This document shows, piece by piece, positions 1 through 10,800 of a DNA stretch of 64,000 nucleotides; position 1 is the first letter of the stretch; each line of letters begins with the position of its first letter. The translations under genes and the position numbers were made by a program. Below the pieces are notes generated by a model. The model was not told the DNA's origin and made no database searches. It saw nothing but the letters and a program-made list of their open reading frames with translations. This DNA comes from Morinoia aosen (lineage: Eukaryota; Arthropoda; Malacostraca; Amphipoda; Talitridae): contig CM059571.1 of NCBI GenBank assembly GCA_030386875.1, positions 20,888,355 to 20,952,354 of the forward strand, written 5' to 3'.

Positions 1-106
1 ATTATAACCCCTGTTTGAGTTGAGGTTCGACTGTGCTAGTGATGCGTTGTAGCACATTCACGTTTTGGGCCGCAACACAGTTGTCCGTCAGCAGCTGTGG
101 CTATTG

Positions 107-162
107 AGCGCTAACAAGACGTTCATGTCAGTGCCTCATGACACGAACGTCTTGTTAGCGCT
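107..162. repeat. Hairpin (inverted repeat, 24-bp arms)
   Basis: Positions 107-130 pair with 139-162 at 23 of 24 bases around an 8-base spacer. The arms begin AGCGCTAACAAGACGTTC. Nothing coding lies nearby. Confidence 0.9.
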
Positions 163-824
163 TAGCTCGCTTCACTAACATCTATGAGCTGAATTTTGCG
201 CGTGTGTGTATTAAATGTAAAATTTGTTAACAGTCGCTGCATGATTGTAATATTTTTGGCTGTGTATATTGCTAATCGAAATATGGCCTTCTGGGGAGTA
301 CGTAGTTTTGCAGATGAAAGCCAGTCTTACCTTTCAATTTTTATCACACTTTTCGAACGAGGCAGGCATTCAGATATGCTAGGAAGTTAGAATATCGAAA
401 ACATTCTCTCCTTCAAGTGTGTTCTGTACTTGGTATACTCTATTCTTTAATTACTTTTTTTGGCTACTCAGTGCGTGTGTCGAAACGTTCCTTGAGCAGG
501 TGCGGCGGCTCAACTCTTGCTCACTCGAGCGGTAGACGGCTCTGCTAGCTTGATGTTGCCATGTTTCTTTTGCAACGATCGGCACTGGCTTCATGCCTCT
601 TTGTTGGTGGACGACTTCTGCTATTATCGCTTCTATTCTTCCAGGACTGGTTTTTAGAATCTTTTTTATTATACCTTTGAATAAGTTTATCTTTCTATGT
701 TCCGCGCTCTTTTGATCGATATTAATGGTGAAGAATTTCTCTTGCACGACTATTTTTGATGCAGTTCTATCCTTGTGAAATATTAAGTCACGATGAAAAA
801 TTTCCAGTACTACCCGTAGTTAAG

Positions 825-920
825 TATGAGGCATATTAGTTCTAGTATGAGGCATAGTAGTTTTAGTATAAGGCATAGTAGTTTTAGTATGAGGCTTAGT
901 AGTTTTAGTACGAGGTATAG
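825..920. repeat. 21-bp tandem repeat, about 4.5 copies
   Basis: Units begin at 825, 846, 867, 888 and 909, with a consensus near TATGAGGCATAGTAGTTTTAG and one to four changes per copy. Confidence 0.92.
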
Positions 921-1450
921 AAATGTACAAAATTTTCATGGTACAGTTTTATGCGTAATAATTTCTATATTTCATTGTAAAAATTCCTTCTAAAAGTCAC
1001 TCCTTGAATTGTTGCTGAAAGTTCAAATTTCTGTGCGTGTGTTATTCGCGTTCCTAAATTGTTGAAATTTTAATTGTTTTCCATGTGCAACGTCTATCGT
1101 TCTCTGTGTATTATTCTCTCTCACTGGGGGCTTTGTATTGTTCTCTGACGAGTGGTTGAACCCTTTAGTAGTCGAGGAACTTACATCAGACTCTAAAGTT
1201 AACAAAATCACTGATTGGACATCGCTGTTGCAAATCACATTTTACGATTGTAGGCTTGCCATTTTGCACTTAAAGGTTTTAGTGAAATACCAAAGGGAAA
1301 ATATAAATTGTAGTTTCCTTGATAAAATTTCAATATAGTGTCGAACACCTTGAGGCCGTTGTAATTTCTCGGCGTTGTCATTGTTTGAGTGCTGAGTATG
1401 TTAATTAGCACAAACCACCGAGGCTGATGAATTTGCGTTACTATTTTTAC

Positions 1451-1690
1451 TATGTGATTGCTGTATGATATTGCTGTGTGGTTGCCGTGTGATTACCATG
1501 TGTTTGTTGTGGGAATGCCGTGTGATTACCGTGTGATTTCCATGTGATTGCTGTGGGAATGCCGTGTGATTGTTGTGTGATTTCCATGAAACTGCCGTGT
1601 GACTGCCGTGGGACTGCCGTGCGATTGTCATGTGGTTGCCGTGTGGTTGCCGTGTGGTTGTCATGTGGTTGTCATGTGGTTGTCATGTGA
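1451..1690. repeat. Degenerate 10-bp minisatellite
   Basis: Runs of units such as CCGTGTGATT, CCGTGTGGTT and TCATGTGGTT recur. The reverse-strand open frame rich in His/Asn/Thr is a by-product of this periodicity, not a gene. Confidence 0.85.
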
Positions 1691-1889
1691 TGGGGCCGAG
1701 TAGTTTGAATGATGATACTCATGGAGAATCGAGCTTGATAATAGAGTGGAAAAGTGTGCTAAGTGCGATGAAAAAATATCTCCTGCTTAGTTAGGAGATG
1801 CATTTCATGGCTCTTTGAATATCTTTTCTTGTATTCCATTCAAGTATCCGGAAGAGGCTTTGTGTTAACGCTCGACAATTTTATCCTTC

Positions 1890-2560
1890 TGTGGGGCTAC
1901 AGCTATTATATGTAGGGGAATCGGTGCCCCATGGGGGAAGCTGTGATGTTTCGAATTGATGATTAGGTAAGCATTTCCCTTTTATTAAAATAGGTTTATT
2001 GCTTTGTCAGACTTTTTCAGTTCATGACTGTACTCTTTTGAGCAGCTGTTATTTTCTTCTTCAATTTTCATCTTCTTCTAAAACTCTTTGTATCTATGAG
2101 AATTAGCGCTCCCAGGAGGACAATGTGAGGGCCCGAGCTGAGTTAGGTAGGCCATCTTTTTGTTGAAATAAAATGTTTTTGATATGTTAAGAACCACCTC
2201 TTATCGGTTCACTGCTCTCTTGTTTTTCAGCACCTACTACTTCTTTCTTCAACTTTGATCTTGTTTCATTATCTTCTTTCCCAACTCACTGTTTCTATGC
2301 CCTTTCTGCGTAGATTCCGTATTTTCTTAACTCCATACTAAATGGTGCCTTCCTCTCTTTGGATCGCATTTGTTGCTGCGGGTAGGGAGGCTAAAACTAA
2401 TGACTAATCTAAGCTAATCCATGAACTCTTCTCAGTCATATTGTTTCTATGTGCAGGGTGTGGGGATACACCTTTTGCTTAGATTTCCTGTTCCGGTCAT
2501 TCCTTACTAATGATGCCTTCCTCTTTTGATATTGACGCTCAAACTCATTTCTAATACAAT
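1890..2560 (+). repeat. SINE-like dispersed repeat, three partial copies in a row
   Basis: Copy one (about 1890-2095) and copy two (about 2095-2400) share a head with the copy at 6220 (a short stem-like segment around AATTAGCGCTCCCAGG, then GGTTAGGTAGG, a T-rich run and TTGTT). Copy two also has the tail TGGTGCCTTCCTCT and GGGAGGCTAAAACT. About 2440-2560 is a third, tail-only copy. The array ends about 80 bases before the msn exon at 2639. Confidence 0.75.
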
Positions 2561-2638
2561 TTAATTTTCTTCGAGAGTTGCAAGTTTTGCGTTATCGAAG
2601 CTCTAAGCGTGACCAAATGCTGCCTTCTCTGCCCACAG

Positions 2639-2918
2639 TACCGCCAGGCCGTGAGCCAACCTACCACTCCCCTCCACCTGCAGAACAAGCAGCGGTCGTT
2701 CCTGGCGTTCGGGTTTGGCGCGGGCAACGGCGCTGGGGGCGGGCCGATGATGGGAGGCGTGACGCCGAACACGCCCGGCAGCGTGCAGCAGCCCGGCCGC
2801 CGCGACTCCCACATCAACATCAACGTGGCGCCCACCTCTCACGATATGAGCGACACTCCCGAGATCAGGAAGTACAAGAAGAGGTTCAGCTCCGAGATCC
2901 TCTGCGCTTCGCTCTGGG
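2639..2918 (+). CDS. msn: msn exon a (linker to start of CNH domain)
   Basis: The acceptor is the AG at 2637-2638 after a pyrimidine-rich tract. The donor is GTAAGC at 2919. The exon starts in phase 0 ([20 protein letters not shown]) and ends after one base of a glycine codon within ILCASLWG. It encodes a Gly/Pro-rich stretch ([17 protein letters not shown]) and then the conserved [17 protein letters not shown] segment. It is GC-rich compared with its introns. Confidence 0.92.
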
Positions 2919-5900
2919 GTAAGCGCTGCTTCCGGTCACGAGATCCTCTTGGTGGGGTGTACGAAATCTAATGAGCGTTCTCGTTGCTGTTTGTTTACAC
3001 AAATGACCTTAATAAATGTATAAATCACGTCCGCATGTAAGGAGTTTAACGGTGTGCTTGTGGAAGGTGGTCTATTTAATTAACTGATAATATACTCCAA
3101 CTAAAGTACGTTTTTGTGAATGTCGATAAATCAGCTTTCATTTCGGCTGAAAGCTCTAGATGAGGAATTGAGAATTTCTGAGGTAATTTTTTGACGGGAA
3201 ATTTTTTCTAAGTATGTTGAGCATGAAGTTACATATATCATAAAAACCTTATCTTTGACTTATATTTTGGCAGTACATGTTGTCATTGTCACAGTATGTA
3301 GCAATTGTAAATGTATTAGCATTTTGTGTTTGGAAATACCTCAAGCTAAACGCGGTTGATGAATGCACAACATAGTATGTGAGCTTGATCGTAGAATGAG
3401 CGCTGGGATAGTTTGTGTTGTGAGTTAAAGTCATTCGTGTTGTGATGAATGTACTCGTGTTGTGTGCAGGGGTAAACCTGCTAATCGGGACGGAGGCAGG
3501 CCTCATGCTGCTGGACAGGTCGGGCGTGGGTAAGGTGTACCAGCTGATCTCGCGGCGCCGCTTCCAGCAGATGGAAGTGCTGTCTGACCAGAACATCCTC
3601 GTCACCATCAGCGGCAAGAAGAACAGGGTGCGAGTCTACTACCTCTCCTGGCTCAAGTCGAAGATTCTGCGCACTGACGCGGTGGGTGCCTTGCTTGCTC
3701 TTGCTGTCGCCACACACGCGACTAAAGCGTTGTGCTATCTTATCACAGTTGGGTGAACCAATCTCAAGCTCCCATATAACGTCATGAATTGTGGACGTTA
3801 GTCCGCTCAAACTTTGGCCTTAAATCGTAGAATTCACTTGCCGCTTGTGTTATTTTTTTGATTGTTGTTAGATGTACGACCAATATATAGTTCATCAATT
3901 TTGTGACATAAATTGAGTGTTAGCAGAACATAGTCGTTTGGTAATAAACATACATTTACAAGGGGTGCTCTTGATCCTACTGAATTTACAATCTATTTTA
4001 CAAAGAACTTGCTGTTTATGAAATGAAATTCCTCTTTTAATGAATTGCTTTTGATTCTGTGGTTTGGGAAAAACATCCTTGCCAAAGCATGTTAAAAATA
4101 AATGAGACGATAAATATGAAAACAGTACCAATTTAAAAACAAAATGTATGGGATATATTTAGCTTCACAACTCAATGGAAAGGCTCAACTCTAAAATATT
4201 GTTTACATGATAGTTTTACATGATAGACCTCAATTGGCTATACGTATCGCATTACATTCTCATGTATTGCAATGCAAGTGCTAGCTTCCAAATAATACGT
4301 AGCTTTGTTGAAATATTTGTTCTCCTTTTGCAGCAAGTGGAGCGACGTAATGGCTGGATCAATGTCGGTGACCTGCACGGTGCCGTTCACTTCAAAATCG
4401 TCAAATACGAAAGGATCAAGTTCCTTGTTATTGCCCTCAGGGATTCTATAGAAATATATGCTTGGGCACCCAAGCCTTATCTTAAGTTCATGGCCTTCAA
4501 GGTGAGTCGCTTTGACTTCTTGCTTTACTTGAAACATTCTTAAATTACAGTTCTGAAACAAAATTTTAGTCAGTAGTTGTTCTCACTTTTTTAAATTTAT
4601 CTTTTGGTCCCTATCAAAATTTATTTTGCGGATAAGAATTATGAATGATTTTACGAAGTTTTTATGAAAAATGAAAAGAATGTGTCCTCATCACTCTAGA
4701 GTTAAGCTTGTTCTAGAAAAACTACTTTAGCATGCTTTTTAGTTGCTCACTCCGCAGACCGTATTGTAGCTTATTGTAGCTCACAGACCGTATTGTAGCA
4801 GTGAGAAGTCTACTTCGAGGTAGACTTCTCACTGCTGCTGTGTAGACAAAGCCGTGCTTTGACATCACTGAGCACTGAAATAGCAGCAGCGCTGAGTTGT
4901 GTGGTGTGTTGGCAGAGCTTCGCAGAGCTGACGCAGCGGCCACTGCTGGTGGACCTGACCGTGGAGGAGGGGTCTCGCCTCAAGGTGGTCTACGGCTCCA
5001 GTCAGGGCTTCCATGCCATCGATGTCGACTCAGGCGAACTTTACGATATCTACAGACCTAAACATGTCAGTTCAGCAGCCTGGGCTTCTTGGCTTACATT
5101 AATTCGGGAGTTCTGAAGTTGTATTCATGACATGAATTGATGTGATGAAATTAGTGCTTTGTGAATAAAGAATTCCTACAAGTACGCATATTTCCTGGGT
5201 TAATAAACAACGTCTTCATTGTGTCTTGGTAATCGTCTGCGTAGTTGAGAAATTGCTAACATTCATCAATTGCCAACAGTTTATGCAACTGAAAGCGGAA
5301 TAATGCCACATATGGTCGTTGTTAGCTTTATATGAAATATTTAAACAATTTATTTACCACAGGGGATACAAAGGTAGAATGTTTTTTAAGTCCAGTACAG
5401 TGGTCAAACTTAAGTATAGCTACCTGTGGGCCCGAACAAGTTCAGCGACTTCTAGGGCATCGTACCATCACGTTATTCTAAGGTGTACAATAATGTTTGA
5501 CCTAATTTACTTAAGCTAGTTTTGCATGAGACTGATCAATGAGATAATTAACTCGATTTTTGATGCTGTATTTTACAATATAGGTCAAATCGGCTATATT
5601 TAGCAGTATATTCAATAAAACGATATAAGAGCAGACTGAAGATCGGTTATGTTACCTATGGCAAGTTACATTATTAGGATCAGACCTATTAATGTCTGAT
5701 CCTAATGTAATGTAATGGGCCTATTTATTTGCCCTTTCTCATCTCGCATAAACTCGTCACAAAGAGAAACACGAGCCTATACCCTAGGGCCATTGCTACC
5801 ATATTGCGCACGCACCCTCAATTCATTATTAATGCTAAATTTTGGGGTTCAAATCCCGAAACATTTCGGTGCCCCGGGTGGCAGCGAAACATTTTAATTA

Positions 5901-6564
5901 TTCAAATCTTAACGTGATACCCGTGCTGTGCGTTTAAATCATAAAAGGAAGAAAATAATATAAAAAAGCACGACGTATAGAGCGTAATATACTCGTTTTC
6001 ATCTGTTAAATGTTTACCATTGCTCTTTATGCAGTCCCATTCTTGTGTTTTGAAGAAACACTTATAAGTAAACCTGGATGGTCCTTGCCATTGTTTGAAA
6101 ATTTAGTTACGCGCGTGTACAATTGTTATAATATCGGGAAAAATTACTGATGAAAGTAGTCAGTGTGGTAACTCGTGAAATTTGATTGGTGGGTTATGTT
6201 AGTATTTCTTGTTTCTCACCCCTCAGGGGGATACAACTATTGTATCTATGGGAATTAGCGCTCCCAGGGGAACCATGTGTGGGCCCGAGCTAAAGGTTAG
6301 GTAGGCTTCCTTTTTGTTGTAATAAAATAGGTTTTTGTTTTGTTGCGGACCATCTTTTTTCGGTTCACTGCTGTCCTGTTTTTCAGCACCTACTACTTTC
6401 TTCTTCAACTTTTTTCTTGTTTCATGAACTTCTTTCCTAGCTTACTGTTTCTGTGCACCTTGTGCATAGATTCCACGTTCCCTCGACTCCATAATAAATG
6501 GTGCCTTCCTCTTTCCTCTCTTGGAACTTCTTTGTCGTGGTTAAGGGAGGCTAAAACTTTCTTG

Positions 6565-6600
<36 letters not shown>

Positions 6601-7881
6601 CTTGTTTCTCAGCAGATCCAGGGCGGCATTTGCCCCCACACCATCGTCACGATGCCGAACAGCAACGGCCTCCAGCTGCTTATATGCTACGACAACGAAG
6701 GCGTCTATGTCAACACTTATGGCAAGGTCTGGTGGCTCTTCACTATTTTTTATTGAGCTGGTGATTGTTGTGCTTCTGCTTCATTCCGTTTAAAGTTACT
6801 TGATGACAATTTTTCTTTATTTGGATAGTACAAGTGAAATGCCAAATTTTGCCTTGCTAGCAAATCTTTCTAATTAAGATTTTAATTTTGTGCACCTTTG
6901 TAAGGTGCGTGAAATGTGTGTAAGATAGTTACGTTAATTTTATTATATGAATGGAAAGGATTTCCGACTGTAAATAATATTACATCGATCCTAAAGTGTG
7001 TGGCGTAGCGATTTCTTGTACGTTTTCTTTCCAAAGCTCAGATTGTATGAAGCTGCGCGAGTATTTCTTTGATCTGTTGGGTTATCTTTTCATTTGAAGT
7101 TTTCGCTCGCTATTGAACCCATGCGTCACGATACTTATCACCGTGAATCGGTATCTTTCCTTACAGGTTTCCTTCTGGCAGGGAAATTCCACTGTCACTA
7201 TTGAAATGACCTATCTGCTGTTGCAGTAAAGCTCTTCAGCTCTGTAGAGAGTTTTGTAATCTTTGAGGATGATACTTGCAGATGACGAAGAACATGATGC
7301 TGCAGTGGGGAGAGATGCCCACCAGCGTGGCGTTCATAGGCACAGGTCAGATCATGGGCTGGGGAAACAAAGCCATAGAGATCCGATCTGTGGAGACAGG
7401 ACATCTCGACGGCGTCTTTATGCACAAAAAGGCTCAAAAGTTGAAATTCCTCTGTGAACGCAACGACAAGGTCAGTGCAACTTAAGTGCTGTTATTCTCT
7501 CCACGTCAGGAAAGTTTAGTTTATATCTTTCAAATTCCGTTTTTATTTTGGAATCTTATTTTGATGTTATTTGTATGAAGGATTTGTTGGAATAATTCTA
7601 TTGAGTATGTATCAAATATATAAACGTGATTGATGTTAAATGTTTTTCTTTTTATGTGAAAATGATAAATTCTGTTATTGTAGGTATCATGTCTTTTAAA
7701 TTTCTCTAAAAATGTATTTTAGCGTGACTGCTTCACATTAAGTTGAGAAAATGATCAGCAAATTCAAGATTCATGACACTTTTGCATTTGGTTGCAGGTG
7801 TTCTTCTCGTCTGCCAAAGGCGGCTCCTCGTGCCAAATTTACTTCATGACTCTCAATAAGCCTGGCATGGCCAACTGGTAG
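2639..7881 (+). CDS. msn: Misshapen/TNIK-type Ste20 kinase (MAP4K4 group), C-terminal part with CNH domain; seven exons, 5' end outside window
   Basis: Coding exons are 2639-2918, 3470-3681, 4334-4501, 4916-5065, 6616-6726, 7282-7470 and 7798-7881. All have GT/AG borders and the phases are compatible (1 after the first exon, 0 at all later junctions). The joined product is about 397 residues. It begins in the low-complexity linker, passes the [13 protein letters not shown] motif that precedes the CNH domain in this family, and continues through [128 protein letters not shown] and [11 protein letters not shown]. It ends in NKPGMANW and a TAG stop. These segments recall MAP4K4/TNIK/MINK and fly Misshapen. 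In that family the CNH domain binds small GTPases such as Rap2, and the kinase acts upstream of JNK and in Hippo signalling; those roles are family knowledge. The kinase domain and promoter are outside the window. Confidence 0.95.
3470..3681 (+). CDS. msn: msn exon b (CNH blades)
   Basis: The acceptor follows TGTGTGCAG. The first two bases complete the split glycine codon, giving [13 protein letters not shown] across the junction. The donor is GTGGGT at 3682, after ILRTDA. An open frame runs on past the donor, but the family sequence resumes only at the next exon, which supports this border. Confidence 0.92.
4334..4501 (+). CDS. msn: msn exon c (CNH)
   Basis: The acceptor follows CTTTTGCAG and the donor is GTGAGT at 4502. 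It is 56 codons in phase 0. It encodes [28 protein letters not shown] and [15 protein letters not shown], some of the best-conserved CNH segments in this kinase family. Confidence 0.94.
4798..4835. repeat. Perfect hairpin, 16-bp arms
   Basis: Positions 4798-4813 and 4820-4835 are exact reverse complements around TTCGAG. Just upstream, CAGACCGTATTGTAGC occurs twice. It sits in the msn intron before the exon at 4916. Confidence 0.9.
4916..5065 (+). CDS. msn: msn exon d (CNH)
   Basis: The acceptor is the AG at 4914-4915 and the donor is GTCAGT at 5066. It is 50 codons in phase 0. It encodes [40 protein letters not shown] and RPKH. A 16-bp perfect inverted repeat lies about 80 bases upstream in the intron. 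Confidence 0.93.
5667..5715. repeat. Hairpin in msn intron
   Basis: Positions 5673-5685 (ATTAGGATCAGAC) and 5694-5706 are exact reverse complements. The pairing extends outward with a small gap (TTACATT against AATGTAATGTAA). Confidence 0.88.
6220..6600 (+). repeat. SINE-like dispersed repeat ending in (AAT)n
   Basis: This is the best-preserved copy. Head: GGGAATTAGCGCTCCCAGGG. Middle: TTCGGTTCACTGCTGTCCTG, then a C/T-rich run. Tail: AAATGGTGCCTTCCTC and GGGAGGCTAAAACT, followed by an (AAT) tract at about 6566-6600. Other copies lie at 1890-2560, 18320-18715 and 40660-40980. No tRNA-like A/B boxes or ORF were recognised, so its class is open. Confidence 0.78.
6616..6726 (+). CDS. msn: msn exon e (CNH), with tandem NAGNAG acceptor
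   Basis: It encodes [37 protein letters not shown] and has a GTCTGG donor at 6727. Two AGs lie in tandem (CAGCAG). Using the second (6614-6615) gives PKH-IQGG, matching the family. Using the first would start the exon at 6613 and add one Gln. An (AAT)n tract ends at 6600, only 15 bases before the exon. Confidence 0.93.
7282..7470 (+). CDS. msn: msn exon f (CNH)
   Basis: The acceptor follows ATACTTGCAG and the donor is GTCAGT at 7471. It is 63 codons in phase 0. It encodes [20 protein letters not shown], then [20 protein letters not shown] and FLCERNDK. Confidence 0.94.
7798..7881 (+). CDS. msn: msn last coding exon with stop
   Basis: The acceptor follows TTTGGTTGCAG. It encodes [19 protein letters not shown] and NKPGMANW, then TAG at 7879-7881. 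The family ends at the same place (QIYFMTL plus a short tail), so this is the natural C-terminus. Confidence 0.94.
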   Translation: MFFSSAKGGSSCQIYFMTLNKPGMANW

Positions 7882-10800
7882 TAACTTGTGTGTTCAGCTC
7901 TCATTCAGCCTCCTGCTACTCCGAAGTGTTCCTCCCGGACTCGTTCTGGAGAGACCGACACCCTTACCTTATCTCAGCATTAGGTTGCTACCTTCCACTG
8001 TTGCAGTTCTATATTTTTTCCTTGTTTTGCTCAATCATAGACTCTGACGCGGAGCTCGTTTTCCCCTGTCAGAACGCATTTGCGGTTATAGCTGTCAATC
8101 ATCAGTCGATGCACTTCACATGACGTCGAAGAATGTTCTCTGTGAGATCGACGATTGAGGTTTCCTCGAGAGAGTGAAGTTATCAGCTTCAGAACTGACA
8201 GCCGTGCTCACTGAGATGTGTGCTCCCTCGTGGGGTGCACGTAAGTGCAGTGCTCCCAGTCGCATGGCCTGTTGGGCTTATGAAGCGTAAGCACTTAGAT
8301 TATTAAAGGTTATGTCGTGACGCTCGCTATCTGCTCATGAGCTTGCCTTTGGCAGGCGTTTGATATCGTTAATACGCGGACTCCGATCAATCTCCGTTAG
8401 TATTGATTTAGCATAATGTCTCGAACTGGGCTGGTTGTCCTATTCTGTGTATTTTTGCATCCGGTACTCTGACGCGTGAGCTCTTCTTTGTTAGTTATAC
8501 TTACGTGCATTTTTCATCATTTGAGGTCTTCCGTTTGGCGAGCGCCATAGTTTTCTTAGTTTGCTTTCGCCTACAAGCGACCTAAAGATGAATTTCATCT
8601 ACAGTATGCATACGTTGCTATGAAAATTTTCAATTTATTCTTGGCCCTGTTTTAACGCCACTAGTTGATCAGGCTTTACTGTTCAGAAGTAGAGCAAGTT
8701 CGAGGCGAGATTTACACGAAGGTAGATTTTGCTTCAGTATGTTGCATTCATGAATACGCTGTACTTGCTTACTGTGCGCCTTTTAATTTATGCTGAAAAA
8801 TTCTATGTGAATTGAAAAACTTTTTGAACAATGTGGGAGATGGCAAATTAGGGACGATTTTTTGTATGATTCTGTAGTAACGTTGACACAGCGCGAGAAT
8901 AATGATCATGAATTAAATGAATTATCTATGTAGAATACATAAAGCTGGTGCGCGGAGCTGAGAGGCAGGCACTTCACTACTGCAGAGCTGGTCTCCTCGT
9001 TGAGCAAGCGAGTGCCAGCTGGTGTGTAGAGGTGTTTTGTAAGCAGTGCTAGCTCACTCTCGACACTCCAATCAAATATCCCGTTTATTGTAAAGCTACC
9101 ACTCTTTTGTGCCTCTTGTTACTACGAGTGCTCTAGACGAGCCTCACTCTCGTTGAGATGCAGGCGTTCTAGGTGATGTTGCCTCGTCGATTTTGGGGCT
9201 GATGTTTCTAATTGTTTTTATTAGACCTTAGATATCCTTCTCATTGACCTTGTTCCCATTTAAATATCTGTCTAAGGGAACTCCGCTAAAATAATGAATG
9301 TAGTTTTCTAGCTATCTATTCGGAAGTTCATAACTAGAAACCCAGGACGCGGCGCCTTCCTGGAAGTGGTATCTGTTGAAAGTCGCCTAGCTACTTCGAA
9401 CATCGGACGTGCGGTGTCAAATGTTAATTTGCTATGACTTCATCGCCGACTGCCTTTCCATACTTTTTAACTTCGTCTTCCGTTTTTTTTTTTCAAACTC
9501 CGTTGAAATGACTTGCTACCTCATTGAGCTTGTTTTATCCTCAAAACTTGAAAATATGTCAACTCCTTTCTATTAGTCCATGGGTTCGATGTCTTATTGT
9601 TCTCGTCTCGTTGTTTGAGCTTGAATCGTTCCATTTAACGCCGAGCGTCTCATTGACCGTTCTTCCTTTTAATTGTTAGTACGATTTAAGTCTCGGCTAG
9701 CTTCGGAAAATCTTGTTTTGATATGAAGTAAATTTAGCCACTTGTAACCGATTTGATTTTAATTCATGAGGATATATATGTCATTGGTAACGTGTTTACT
9801 TTGTCTTTCTTTTGCAGTATAGATTGTGAAATTGTACGAATATTGGCTCTAGTGAATGCACTTGAGCTTTTCGGATTTATACTACTTGTATTTTTCTGAT
9901 AATTATTTCTCTATGAGTGTAAGATGAATGTGCCAAGTCTCCTATTACTGCACTGCAAAAAGCTTCTTTGAATTAAACTTTGATGTTTCTCAAAATGGTT
10001 ACCTCAAATTTAACATTTGACAGTAATCAAACGAGACCTAATCGCCTGTAATAGAAGATTTGGCGCAAAGTCCGCTCCACAGGCTGTCTTAACTTATAAA
10101 CTTCGCTTAGAAATGCCTAAGTGCTGACATTTTCTGTTCGGCATATACGTGATGTTCAAGTTCAGTATTTATCAGCCATAGCAGTTGGAAGGTTGTTCAC
10201 TTGTAAAATATTGCCTCTCACGCCCTCTGTGGTTTGGAAGATATGTTCCCAGTATTTTGTCTTTGACGACTTACATTGGTTATGTGCGTCGTGGTCATGT
10301 ATGTGTGACTTCAAATTTCCTGTTGAATGCAAACTGATGTTCTGGACTGCGCTTTTTTTCTTGTCGGTTGAGATTTGCATCAGCTTATCAGCTGAAGCGT
10401 TGCTCGCTTGAATACTGCGGTTCTTTTCGGTCAATTGTTTTTTCCGAGCTGTTGTGTGACTGAAAAGGGTTCGCCCGTGACCATTATTTGAGTATGGGTG
10501 ACTGACACTGAAGGAAGAGGTAAAATGAACTACTGTACACCGTTGCACAGCTCAAACCTCGCAAGAAAGCATTTCGTGCTAGGCAGGCTATCGACGCGCG
10601 ATTGACTGCTCGGCGAGGCTATACTTTCACAGTGTCAGCGCGTCAAAGAAACGTCATTTCTTAGAATGAAAATTGAAACGTTTAAGTCGACCATCACGCG
10701 TGAACTTGATGAAGGCCGTGCGTGAACTTGGGAGCGACCTTTGCCTTCAGGGCATTTCGGTGGACCTCTTCCGTTGTCTTATACTCTGTCATTTGGCTTT

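Larger units (their letters stand above)
1..2638 (+). other. msn intron sequence (upstream of the first visible exon)
   Basis: No coding exon could be supported here. It contains a 24-bp-arm hairpin (107-162), a 21-bp tandem repeat (825-920), a degenerate 10-bp tandem repeat (about 1451-1690) and three partial copies of a SINE-like repeat (1890-2560). That it is intron is inferred from the phase-0 acceptor at 2638. Confidence 0.7.

Noticed and set aside
1401-1664. 87-residue His/Asn-rich minus-strand frame
   Set aside because: It is produced by the 10-bp tandem repeat.
2551-2922. Other plus and minus frames across the first msn exon
   Set aside because: They are shadows of a GC-rich exon. 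Only the frame with [12 protein letters not shown] matches the family and the splice sites.
5825-5900. Possible tRNA or tRNA-derived SINE (GGTTCAAATCC box)
   Set aside because: No A box, no cloverleaf and no 3' acceptor arm could be formed.
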